Assembly: GCA_963769605.1 (NCBI GenBank)
Contig: CAVYML010000009.1
Coordinates: forward strand, 620,001 to 684,000
Reading direction: 5' to 3'
Origin: Fen-1254 sp963769605
Lineage (GTDB): Bacteria > Bacteroidota > Ignavibacteria > UBA10030
Length of the DNA stretch: 64,000 nt
A program made the position numbers and the translations under genes. Positions within the stretch are counted from its first letter, which is position 1. The number at the start of each line of letters is the position of its first letter. Of this stretch, positions 1 through 7,592 are shown in pieces. The notes beneath the pieces were generated by a model. It was given only the letters and a program-made list of their open reading frames with translations, ran no database searches and was not told the DNA's origin.

Positions 1-3
1 ATT

Positions 4-1038
4 TCAGGATTGCAATGATGTTAAATGAACCTCGGACAGAGCAGATTCAATATGGCGATTTACTTCTAATCGTGCAACTTCTGCCGCGCATAAAATCATA
101 TTTTTAATGCCCTTTGGCGATGCGCTCCCGTGGCCGATAACGGCAACACCGTTAACTCCAAGGATGGGCACTCCGCCGGATTCGTTCGAATCAAGATCCC
201 TCAAAGAGGATTTAAGCGGCCAGAGCGACGCGGCGATGGAAATTTTCTCAAGAAGTCCCTTTTGGGAAAATCGCTTGAGACGCTTTTTCAAAAAGCCGGG
301 GACACTTTCGCCGAATTTCAATACAATATTGCCCACAAAACCATCACACACGACAACATCGGCTTTAGTTTTCAGAATATCTCCGCCTTCGACATTGCCG
401 ATAAAATTCAACGAACTGATGGAGAGCAGCGCATATGCTTCAAGGGCAACGGATGTCCCTTTTGTTTTCTCCTCTCCGACATTCAGCAAACCGATTCGAG
501 GATTTTCCTTTTTAAGAATATACTTCGAATAGATACTCCCCATTAAAGCGAACTCATAGAGATGCTGCGCACGGCAATCGATGTTCGCTCCTGCATCGAC
601 CAGAAAGCAAACTCCGCCTTCAGATGGCACAAAGGCGCCGATGGTGGGACGGCTGATCCCTTTGATCCGGCCCAGAATAAGAGTCGCTGCAGAAAAAACA
701 GCACCCGTGTTTCCAGCACTCACAAAAGCATCCGCCTTTTTTTCTTTATGAAGGCGCATTCCCACCGATAACGATGAATCTCTTTTTTGTTTTAACGCCG
801 CAGTCGGAGCATCTTCCATTGTGATGGTTTGAGAAGCATGGACAATTTCCAACGGTAAATTGTCTGCCCCAAGGCCGGCAAGTTTCGCCCGAATCGCTTT
901 TTCATCTCCAACGAGAGTCAGAGCAATTGTTGATCCATGAGTTCGAAGTGCCTGAACGGCGCCCTCCACTTCATGCCCGGGTGCATAGTCTCCACCCATG
1001 GCATCGAGTGCTATACGAAATTTCTGTGGGGATTCCAT
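4..1038 (-). CDS. plsX: Phosphate acyltransferase PlsX
   Basis: Converts acyl-ACP and phosphate to acyl-phosphate, the acyl donor for PlsY in bacterial phospholipid synthesis; a peripheral membrane enzyme. The 344 residues match the usual family length. The N-terminus has the family stretch ALDAMGGDYAP, followed by AGNTGA near residue 108 and DAGAN near 148, with GFVGNIVLK in the second half. It follows rpmF by 46 bases, in the widely conserved order yceD-rpmF-plsX; fabH would be expected beyond the left edge. A 9-bp GC-rich inverted repeat (1045-1053 with 1067-1075) lies just upstream of the start and covers the only purine-rich stretch that could bind the ribosome, so translation may be modulated. 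The family assignment is firm; the regulation is inference. Confidence 0.97.
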   Translation of the reverse strand: MESPQKFRIALDAMGGDYAPGHEVEGAVQALRTHGSTIALTLVGDEKAIRAKLAGLGADNLPLEIVHASQTITMEDAPTAALKQKRDSSLSVGMRLHKEKKADAFVSAGNTGAVFSAATLILGRIKGISRPTIGAFVPSEGGVCFLVDAGANIDCRAQHLYEFALMGSIYSKYILKKENPRIGLLNVGEEKTKGTSVALEAYALLSISSLNFIGNVEGGDILKTKADVVVCDGFVGNIVLKFGESVPGFLKKRLKRFSQKGLLEKISIAASLWPLKSSLRDLDSNESGGVPILGVNGVAVIGHGSASPKGIKNMILCAAEVARLEVNRHIESALSEVHLTSLQS

Positions 1039-1044
1039 GGAACT

Positions 1045-1075
1045 CGTCCCGCAAACCGTTCAGGTATGCGGGACG
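1045..1075 (-). promoter_or_regulatory. Hairpin in the rpmF-plsX intercistronic gap
   Basis: Perfect 9-bp inverted repeat CGTCCCGCA / TGCGGGACG with a 13-base loop, ending 6 bases before the plsX start codon. There is no T-run, so it is not a classical terminator. It could affect mRNA processing or plsX translation. Confidence 0.45.
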
Positions 1076-1084
1076 GCTTTCTGC

Positions 1085-1267
1085 TTATGCTTCTTTGGGT
1101 GTGACAACTGAACGGCCGTTATAATAACCGCAATGCGGGCAGGCACGATGCTGCAGTTTCGGTTCATGACAATTCGGGCATTCATGCAAAGAGGGAGCTG
1201 TTGCTTTATAATGCGTACGGCGCTTACGTCCTCGCGTTTTCGAATGTCGTCGTTTTGGATTTGGCAT
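1085..1267 (-). CDS. rpmF: 50S ribosomal protein L32
   Basis: Small basic ribosomal protein of 60 residues, the normal size. It starts MPNPKRRHSKTRGRKRR, the L32 N-terminal signature, and then has a four-cysteine zinc ribbon (CPNCHEPK, followed by CPHCGYYNG). It lies between a DUF177/YceD protein and plsX, the order seen in most bacteria. Co-transcription from the promoter at about 1.9 kb is likely, since the gap to the DUF177 gene is only 30 bases. The zinc-binding version is used here; no second zinc-free copy is visible in the window. Confidence 0.97.
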   Translation of the reverse strand: MPNPKRRHSKTRGRKRRTHYKATAPSLHECPNCHEPKLQHRACPHCGYYNGRSVVTPKEA

Positions 1268-1297
1268 GACTCTTTCCTTCTTCTTTATATATAAACT

Positions 1298-1810
1298 TTA
1301 TTTGCCGGAAAGTTTTTTAAGCGATTCCCAGCGTGTATCTATTTCTTCCGTTGTACAGTGGCAATGTTCCTTATTCTTCCGTGCTCCACATTGGGGGCAA
1401 ATACCTTCACATTCCTCGCTGCATAATAATTTTTGCGGTACATCCAGCACCAGATACTGACGCACATCTTCATCCAGATCGATAAAATTCATATCCGGAG
1501 AAAGAACCTGAATTTCATTGCTCTCGTTTTGCACACCGGTCATCGATCGATCTCCGGGAGCATACACAATGATGTACTTTGCTTTAAGATTTTTCGTAAA
1601 AGGGTCCAGACAGCGGTCGCAGATGAATTCAGCCGCGGCGTTCACCGATACACGAAGCAACATCTGCCGTCTTCCTTTTTCAAGAGATGCTTGAACCCGA
1701 ATAGGTCCCGTATATTCGGGCCCCAAACCGATCATTTGAGCTTCTGATTCAAAGACATAGTCATGAATGCCTTCCGATAGATTCGAAATATTGATTCTGA
1801 ATTCTGCCAT
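1298..1810 (-). CDS. yceD: DUF177 (YceD-family) protein
   Basis: A 170-residue member of the DUF177/YceD family, which is nearly always encoded just before rpmF. In other bacteria and plastids the family is linked to 23S rRNA accumulation, but the exact role is unsettled. Visible features are a FICDRCLDPF motif near residue 70 and a second cysteine cluster near the C-terminus (CSEECEGICPQCG, then CHC), together a probable zinc site. The N-terminus FRINISNLSEGIHDYVFE fits the family pattern. It is the first gene of the yceD-rpmF-plsX operon, with a promoter candidate 80-110 bases upstream. Confidence 0.9.
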   Translation of the reverse strand: MAEFRINISNLSEGIHDYVFESEAQMIGLGPEYTGPIRVQASLEKGRRQMLLRVSVNAAAEFICDRCLDPFTKNLKAKYIIVYAPGDRSMTGVQNESNEIQVLSPDMNFIDLDEDVRQYLVLDVPQKLLCSEECEGICPQCGARKNKEHCHCTTEEIDTRWESLKKLSGK

Positions 1811-1890
1811 TGAACTCGATGCTTCGTGTTTCTATACTCTTCCGAGAACGTTCAAAGAACCTTTAAGTCTAAACATCATACAAGGTTAAT

Positions 1891-1919
1891 AATATATCCA
1901 CAATATTCCCGAAAATCAA
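1891..1919 (-). promoter_or_regulatory. Candidate promoter of yceD-rpmF-plsX
   Basis: Read on the minus strand: TTGATT (1914-1919), a 17-base spacer, TATATT (1891-1896). It lies 80 bases before the DUF177 start in the only sizeable gap of this operon. The same hexamer pair with the same spacing precedes the Crp-like gene. Confidence 0.5.
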
Positions 1920-1997
1920 GGAAAATTCATTCAGAGAAAAAGCATTTGAAAAAATGGATCAGATTCAGGTAAAGATGGAAAAGATAAACCGCATTTC

Positions 1998-4283
1998 TTA
2001 ATGCCGGATGACTGCGACCTTTCCTGCAACGGTTTTATTATCCTGCGTAAATGCAACGACAATATAGATACCGCTTGGAACAAGAGCTCCCCGGGAATTT
2101 TTTCCATCCCACGTAGCCTGCCCGCCGCCTTGAGCATCGAACTGTGTTACCAAAATACCGCTTACTGTCAATATTTTAATTGTACTGTTGGGAGTAAGAT
2201 TACGAATAGTGAGTAAATTGTTGTTCGGAATCAAATACGGATTCGGATAAATCTTGAGTTTCGTGTAGTTCGCTTGTGTCTGCACAACTCCGATGTTGAC
2301 CGAGGAAAGGCCATTCTCTGTTCCAAAATATGCTATACCCCTTGCCTGATCGAGGGCAATCGAACGAACATCGTCATCTGCCAACATCCCGCCCGTACTG
2401 GCAACTGTATATTGATTCAACAACTCCGTTCCGTCTGCACTCACTAATAAGACTCCCTCTTTTGTCCCAACCCACTTTGTATTCGTTGCATCCACTGCAA
2501 TCGATTGCACAAACTGGCTCGTAAGAGCATATGCAGTTGTAATGCTGCCGCTTGGGTTCGAAAGATCGGAGATGATAGCAGCACCCGAACTCGTTCCCAC
2601 CCAGAGACTTCCGTTCAGGTCCAATGCAAGTGAAAGAATCGCATTGTCTGGTAGTCCGTTGGATATGGATAGTTTCCCCCAGCCGTTGATTGTGCTTGGA
2701 AGCGAATCATTTTCATTGAAATAGAATAATCCAATTTCATTTGTATTGAAAGCGACAGAATTTATCATCCATTTTGTATTGTTCTGATCGATGACAACAC
2801 CAAGAAACGGTGCCGCTAATGATAATATGTTGTCATAAGGGACATCTGTTGTATCGGAAGTAAATTTAAAGAGGCTCCTCGGTGAATACATATCAAGATT
2901 TACTATCCATGTATTCCCTGAATTGTCGACGGCCACTCCGCCGGTAACAACGTAAGTCTGAGCAGTCAAGAGCGCGCCGGGCAAACTCGGCTTTGAATAA
3001 TAATCATATTTCCGCTTGATCGTATCAGCTACGACTTCCACAACACCGGTTCCCCACGAACTCGCCCATACCGATCCGTTTGCCCCCATTGAAACGGAGT
3101 AATAATCATTTGATTGCATAATTGGATCTATCGAATTTGTAAAGATTTTCCACCTTGTCGTATCGTTGCGGGAAAGGTCGAAGCGATAGAAGCCTGATCC
3201 GCTTCCATTCGCAAGGGTCCCCGCCCAGAGCACGCCGTTCGGATCCATGACGAGGCTTGTCATGGCATTGGAATTCGGGCCATTGGGTACTATTGTTTCC
3301 CATATCGGTCCGTTTTTCTTTGAAATACCCAAAGCCGATGTCCCGACATAAACACCCGGTGAAACAATAAAATCATTTGCAGGAAGAGAAAAATTCGATG
3401 CAATGCTTTGTGCTGAGGATAGCAGTGAACCGAGGGAATCGATTTCAAATCCGGATGAGACGCTGCAAAGAACGTAAAGTTTATCGCCAGAGACACGGAA
3501 TTTAACAATATTCTTGCTGCCTAACGCGCTTATTGTTTGGAATGAATTGTTGACAAATGCCGCGGCGCCGACAGAAGTTCCTACGATGAGTGTATTATTA
3601 TAAACAACCAGAGCTGTAACCGACGATGAAGAGAGTGCAGGAGAAAGGCTGTACTTCGTCCATGGATCGGACGCGGAAAGATACGGAAAAGTCAGCGAGG
3701 CCGATGCGATGCCCGATGTCGTCCCGACCCAGATTCGCCCTCCCTGAACGACAACTCTCGTTACAGTCGGTGAAGGAGAAAATCCGTAATTGGCATACGT
3801 ATCGCCGAAACTCCACTCTGAAATCCGAAACACCGAAACACCGAATTGTGTGGCAACGAACATCGTATCACCGCTCACAAAAAAATCTTGAATACCTTTT
3901 TGCGGTCGTATCGTTGGATCGATATTTTTTATATCGCTGATTGTCGTCCATGAAGCGCCGTTCTGTGTAAACACACCGATAGAACCGTCCAAACCACCCA
4001 CCCAGATACGCTGTGCAGTGTCGACACCGATTGCGGTAAGATTATTAGAAGGGACACCCTGGGAATTATTATATTGTTGTATAGTTCCGTTTGCGGGCGT
4101 ATAGTTGAAAACACCTCCGCCCGTCGCTGCCCAGATCGTGGAATTGGAAACCGCCAATGCCTCGACCGATTTCATACAAGTATAATTTTTCCACGTTTGT
4201 GCCGTTTGTGCATAAAGAGAGAGGAACCCGCTCAGGAGAAAAAGACACAGAAAAGGGGTGCGAAGGTTCTTTATATTCTTCAT
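1998..4283 (-). CDS. Secreted beta-propeller protein with type IX sorting domain
   Basis: Start chosen at 4283, where the ATG overlaps the ribH stop as ATGA and is followed by a clear signal peptide (MKNIKNLRTPFLCLFLLSGF, then SLYAQ). The 761-residue product has repeated two-component-regulator propeller units of the type WVGT.SG / WAGT..GSGFYRFD / GSLWVGTSSGAAI / KWVGTKEGV, which normally form the sensor half of hybrid histidine kinases. No transmembrane, HATPase or receiver part follows. The last 90 residues (KIYPNPYLIPNN, then TWDGKNSRG and VPSGIYIVVA, then GKVAVIR) are a FlgD-like type A C-terminal domain recognised by the type IX secretion system. It is thus probably exported and surface-attached or released. 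The ligand is unknown. Coupling with ribH is probably incidental. Confidence 0.88.
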   Translation of the reverse strand: MKNIKNLRTPFLCLFLLSGFLSLYAQTAQTWKNYTCMKSVEALAVSNSTIWAATGGGVFNYTPANGTIQQYNNSQGVPSNNLTAIGVDTAQRIWVGGLDGSIGVFTQNGASWTTISDIKNIDPTIRPQKGIQDFFVSGDTMFVATQFGVSVFRISEWSFGDTYANYGFSPSPTVTRVVVQGGRIWVGTTSGIASASLTFPYLSASDPWTKYSLSPALSSSSVTALVVYNNTLIVGTSVGAAAFVNNSFQTISALGSKNIVKFRVSGDKLYVLCSVSSGFEIDSLGSLLSSAQSIASNFSLPANDFIVSPGVYVGTSALGISKKNGPIWETIVPNGPNSNAMTSLVMDPNGVLWAGTLANGSGSGFYRFDLSRNDTTRWKIFTNSIDPIMQSNDYYSVSMGANGSVWASSWGTGVVEVVADTIKRKYDYYSKPSLPGALLTAQTYVVTGGVAVDNSGNTWIVNLDMYSPRSLFKFTSDTTDVPYDNILSLAAPFLGVVIDQNNTKWMINSVAFNTNEIGLFYFNENDSLPSTINGWGKLSISNGLPDNAILSLALDLNGSLWVGTSSGAAIISDLSNPSGSITTAYALTSQFVQSIAVDATNTKWVGTKEGVLLVSADGTELLNQYTVASTGGMLADDDVRSIALDQARGIAYFGTENGLSSVNIGVVQTQANYTKLKIYPNPYLIPNNNLLTIRNLTPNSTIKILTVSGILVTQFDAQGGGQATWDGKNSRGALVPSGIYIVVAFTQDNKTVAGKVAVIRH

Positions 4284-4774
4284 ACTCGCCTCTTGATCGC
4301 AGAAGATCGGAACAGGTCCGCCATTTTTAAAGCAGTTAAAGCAGCGTCCCACCCTTTATGGCCGTGTTTCCCGCCGAGTCGATCCAACGCCTGTTGTACG
4401 GAATCCGTCGTTAAAACACCAAAAATAACCGGTAATGACCAACGGAGAGAAACTTGTAGAATACCCTGGGCTGCTGCGGAAGAGACATATTCAAAATGCG
4501 GCGTCTCTCCGCGAACGACCGCGCCAAGACAAACGATAGCATCCACTTTTTTTTGTGCTGCGAGCCGATTCGCGACCTGAGGCAATTCAAACGCGCCGGG
4601 ACAAAAGACAACCTTACAATGATTTCGCGGGACGCGATGAGCTCGGAAACATTCTTCTGCCCCTTCGAGCAGTTTGGCCGTGAGATATTCATTATACGCG
4701 CTGACGACGATTGTAAAACGGAATTTCGAAGCATCGCATGAGTAATGTTCTTTTTTTCGGTTTTTAATATTCAT
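4280..4774 (-). CDS. ribH: 6,7-dimethyl-8-ribityllumazine synthase
   Basis: Penultimate enzyme of riboflavin synthesis; condenses 5-amino-6-ribitylaminouracil with 3,4-dihydroxy-2-butanone 4-phosphate in a cytoplasmic icosahedral shell. The product has 164 residues. Clear motifs are VVSAYNEYLT (substrate loop), PGAFELP, GAVVRGETPHFEYV with the catalytic His, and PVIFGVLTTDSVQQALDR followed by KGWDAA. No other rib gene is nearby and there is no FMN riboswitch in the 3-base gap upstream, so it depends on the upstream PHP/Crp transcription unit. It overlaps the next gene by 4 bases. Confidence 0.96.
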   Translation of the reverse strand: MNIKNRKKEHYSCDASKFRFTIVVSAYNEYLTAKLLEGAEECFRAHRVPRNHCKVVFCPGAFELPQVANRLAAQKKVDAIVCLGAVVRGETPHFEYVSSAAAQGILQVSLRWSLPVIFGVLTTDSVQQALDRLGGKHGHKGWDAALTALKMADLFRSSAIKRRV

Positions 4775-4777
4775 TGA

Positions 4778-5662
4778 CTATCGAGAATAAAGTCGTTTGC
4801 GCATTTCTTCGACGATGCGCAAGGATACGTTGAAAAGTCCCAACTGTTCGTCGTCATGTTTCTTTCCGCCATGATAATCCGACCCGCCGCTCTCCAGTAG
4901 AAAATATTGACTGCTCAAGTTCCGATAAGCATTTGTCTGCGCCTCCGAATGCGAGGGATGGACGACCTCTATTCCGTCAAGCCCGTACCCTATCAATTCT
5001 CTCACAATCGCATCCGTGGCATATTTCCCCGGATGAGCGATAAACGATAATCCTCCAGAAGAGGAAATCAATTCGATTGCATCGGAAGGGGAAAGCCGGT
5101 ACTTTTCCGCATAGGCAGGAGCATGACTTCCAAGATATTGCGCAAAAGCGGCTTGATACGAATCGACAAACCCTTCGTCCACCATTGCATTTGCAATATG
5201 CGGACGTCCAATCGCACCATTGCCGGTTTGTTTTAAAACGGATTCCATCGTCAGCGGTACATGGAGCATATTCAATTTTTTAACAATACCCTCGGCCCGC
5301 TGGAGTCTTGCATCCCGAAACAATTTAAGATGTTCTTTTAGTCTCGTACTCGAAGGATCGATAAAATAGCCGAGAATATGAATTTCATGACCGTTCAGTA
5401 TCGAGCTTAATTCTACCGCTGGAACGACTCCCATCCCGATCTTACCGGCATAATCGGCGGCCTCTTCGATACCGCCGACATGATCATGGTCGGCAAGTGC
5501 AATTGTAGTGATCCCTTTCGCATGACATTTATCTACAACGGTACAGGGACTGTGCGCACCATCGGAATAATAAGAATGGACATGGAGATCTGCCGTTATA
5601 GGTGTAGGGATGGATGAGAGGTCTTCCCTCCCATTTTCTATGCTCTGTATTTCATGGTACAC
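4778..5662 (-). CDS. PHP-domain phosphoesterase (RNase AM/YciV type)
   Basis: Metal-dependent PHP hydrolase of 294 residues. The N-terminal metal motif is DLHVHSYYSDG (His27, His29), then ALADHDHVGG near residue 55, FIAHPGKY near 205 and SDYHG near 263, which together complete the PHP metal site. The family (YciV/RnaAM) acts as a 5'-nucleotidase or 5'-3' exonuclease on short RNA or on pAp; which activity applies here cannot be told from sequence. It lies between crp and ribH in one minus-strand run, with 3 bases to ribH. Confidence 0.85.
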   Translation of the reverse strand: MYHEIQSIENGREDLSSIPTPITADLHVHSYYSDGAHSPCTVVDKCHAKGITTIALADHDHVGGIEEAADYAGKIGMGVVPAVELSSILNGHEIHILGYFIDPSSTRLKEHLKLFRDARLQRAEGIVKKLNMLHVPLTMESVLKQTGNGAIGRPHIANAMVDEGFVDSYQAAFAQYLGSHAPAYAEKYRLSPSDAIELISSSGGLSFIAHPGKYATDAIVRELIGYGLDGIEVVHPSHSEAQTNAYRNLSSQYFLLESGGSDYHGGKKHDDEQLGLFNVSLRIVEEMRKRLYSR

Positions 5663-5715
5663 GTTTTAATCTTCACTTCAACAATACATCACTTGAGAAA
5701 ACCGCTCCGGAAACA

Positions 5716-6417
5716 TCAAACGTGTTCCTTGCGAAACGCATCATAGTCATGGATAGTAAGCTTGCTTCCGTCGAGTTGAATTTGTCCCTTTTCCACGAAC
5801 ATGTTCAACATACGAGATACCGTTTCCCGGGATGTCCCGGCCATATTGGCAATATCCTGCTGCAGGGGCAGATCTTCGATCTCCACTTTCCCTTTGCGGA
5901 AGATACCGATATCGTCCGCGAGCATCAGGATAACATTTGCAACGCGTCCCGCGGCATCTTTCAAAGAAAGACTTTTAATTTGCATATCCGCTTTACGCAA
6001 GCGCATTGCCAATTCAGCCAGCAACGATATGGCAACCGAAGGGAATTCATGAAGCAGCTCTAAAAAATCTCTTCGATGAATCATGAGCAGTTCCGATTTT
6101 TCCGTTGCAATGACGCTTGCCGATCGCGCCATGCCGTCTAGAAGAGACATTTCGCCGAAGAATTCTCCTGGTCCGAAGATCGAAAGAATGACTTCGCGGC
6201 CATCTTCATCCATACGGACGATCTTCACCTTGCCGGATACAATAATGAAAAGAGCCGCTCCGCTTTCTTGCTCGATGACGACAACATTTCCTTTTTTATA
6301 TTTTTGCCGAACACCTAACTTGGCGATTTTTTCCAATTCTCGTTCCTCGAGTTCGGAAAAAATCGGAACATTGCGTAAAACTTGTATTTCTTCTTGATCC
6401 ATAATGATGTGCGCCAT
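5716..6417 (-). CDS. Crp/Fnr-family transcriptional regulator
   Basis: A 233-residue regulator with an N-terminal cyclic-nucleotide-binding domain and a C-terminal winged helix-turn-helix. The phosphate-binding cassette FFGEMSLLDGMARSASV keeps the Glu and Arg-Ser pair used by E. coli CRP to bind cAMP, so it may bind cAMP or a relative. The recognition helix region is DIANMAGTSRETVSRML. It lacks the N-terminal cysteines of FNR, so it is not an Fe-S oxygen sensor. It has its own promoter candidate (6458-6486), overlapped by an imperfect palindrome that could be an autoregulatory site. A Crp-type regulator near ptsH-ptsI suggests carbon-status signalling, but that is inference. Confidence 0.9.
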   Translation of the reverse strand: MAHIIMDQEEIQVLRNVPIFSELEERELEKIAKLGVRQKYKKGNVVVIEQESGAALFIIVSGKVKIVRMDEDGREVILSIFGPGEFFGEMSLLDGMARSASVIATEKSELLMIHRRDFLELLHEFPSVAISLLAELAMRLRKADMQIKSLSLKDAAGRVANVILMLADDIGIFRKGKVEIEDLPLQQDIANMAGTSRETVSRMLNMFVEKGQIQLDGSKLTIHDYDAFRKEHV

Positions 6418-6457
6418 CTTGTTGTGTTTGAATTTGCCTTTGTCGACTGCTCACTCA

Positions 6458-6486
6458 AATATATCGGCTCATATTTTGAGAATCAA
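6458..6486 (-). promoter_or_regulatory. Candidate promoter of the crp-PHP-ribH unit
   Basis: On the minus strand TTGATT (6481-6486), a spacer of 17, then TATATT (6458-6463). The spacer starts with CTCAAAATAT and the -10 region runs into ATATATTTGAG, an imperfect inverted repeat centred on the spacer. Confidence 0.5.
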
Positions 6487-6503
6487 GGAGATTATGCAGA
6501 CGG

Positions 6504-7556
6504 CTATTTTACTTTTGCCAGTTCCCCCTTGAGATAATCGATAACTGCTACCGGTTCCGGGTTTTCACCGTTTAAAATTGCCAAATAATAGGAAGCCCAA
6601 TCTCCGAAATAGATGAGCGAAAACATGCGTGTTAACAGGGATTTCCCCTCACTTTCTACCTCGGTCACCGTTCCGGCGTATCGTGAAACAATTTCTTTTG
6701 TAATATTGCTGCGAATGGCGACGCGCGGATGGGTTCCGCTGTCTTTCAGAAAAACGACGGAAATCTGCTTCATGAGATCCGGAAGAACCTTCCAGCCGAC
6801 AAGTTCATTATGATTCATTTCCGGCAGAATATATCCGTGCGATAACTGTTTGGCATTTTCGGCAATCTGCCCGCGCCAGCGGAGATTGACCGTTTCCAAG
6901 TGCTCCGTAGGCGAATAAATAAACGGTAGATGTCCTTTCCATTGTTCTGCTACTTTCATCGGTGTATTATCCGGAGCTTGAGGATCACCGTATAATGCCG
7001 ATTTACCTTTGAGGAAGAGGATCGTTTCCTTGATATCCCGGTCTTTCGATTTTATCAGGCCCAGCCGGGCAAGAACGACTAGAAGAGGAAAGAAGGAATA
7101 TGCCAGAGCGGCTCTCGGAGAAAGCCCGCCTGGAATCTGAATCCAAGGCTGTTTATATTTTACGGCAAGCTTTGCAGTTTCGCCTCCCGTGCTAATGCAA
7201 AGGATTTTTGCTTTTCGCTTGATTGCTTCTTTATGCGCGGCAATCGATTCCTCCGTATTGCCGGAATAGCTGGAAACAATCACCAAGGTTTTTGCATTGA
7301 CAAATTTCGGAAGCACATAATGGCGGTTGACAAGAAACGGCACTGCAAGTTCTTCCGCAAGGTAGGAACGCAGAAGATCGCCGCCGATCGCCGACCCGCC
7401 CAGACCGGTCAGAACGATGTTTTGAATTCCTTTGACGTTAAGGCGAATCGCCGCTTTTTTCCCGATGCGAACGGCTTCCTCAGCCTGCTGCGAAAAACCG
7501 GTAATCCAATCATACATGCCTTTGGGATCAAGGCTTCGAATATCTTCCATAGTCAT
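6504..7556 (-). CDS. Bifunctional phosphoglucose/phosphomannose isomerase
   Basis: Cytoplasmic SIS-fold isomerase interconverting fructose-6-phosphate with glucose-6-phosphate and mannose-6-phosphate; this short type (350 residues) is known from archaea and some bacteria. Motifs are GLGGSAIGGDLLRSY near residue 52, VIVSSYSGNTEES near 92 and the C-terminal PMI-type region (HNELVGW near 252). The start is supported by a GGAGGG sequence about 9 bases upstream. It follows ptsI by 36 bases and may be in the same transcription unit, fitting a role in entry of sugar phosphates into glycolysis and cell-wall sugar synthesis. A classical Pgi is not seen in the window. Confidence 0.92.
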   Translation of the reverse strand: MTMEDIRSLDPKGMYDWITGFSQQAEEAVRIGKKAAIRLNVKGIQNIVLTGLGGSAIGGDLLRSYLAEELAVPFLVNRHYVLPKFVNAKTLVIVSSYSGNTEESIAAHKEAIKRKAKILCISTGGETAKLAVKYKQPWIQIPGGLSPRAALAYSFFPLLVVLARLGLIKSKDRDIKETILFLKGKSALYGDPQAPDNTPMKVAEQWKGHLPFIYSPTEHLETVNLRWRGQIAENAKQLSHGYILPEMNHNELVGWKVLPDLMKQISVVFLKDSGTHPRVAIRSNITKEIVSRYAGTVTEVESEGKSLLTRMFSLIYFGDWASYYLAILNGENPEPVAVIDYLKGELAKVK

Positions 7557-7592
7557 TGTGAGTACCCTCCATAAGAAATAAGTTAAGAGTTT

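Noticed and set aside
4775..4777. FMN riboswitch for ribH
   Set aside because: ribH follows the PHP gene by 3 bases; no room and no conserved RFN sequence.
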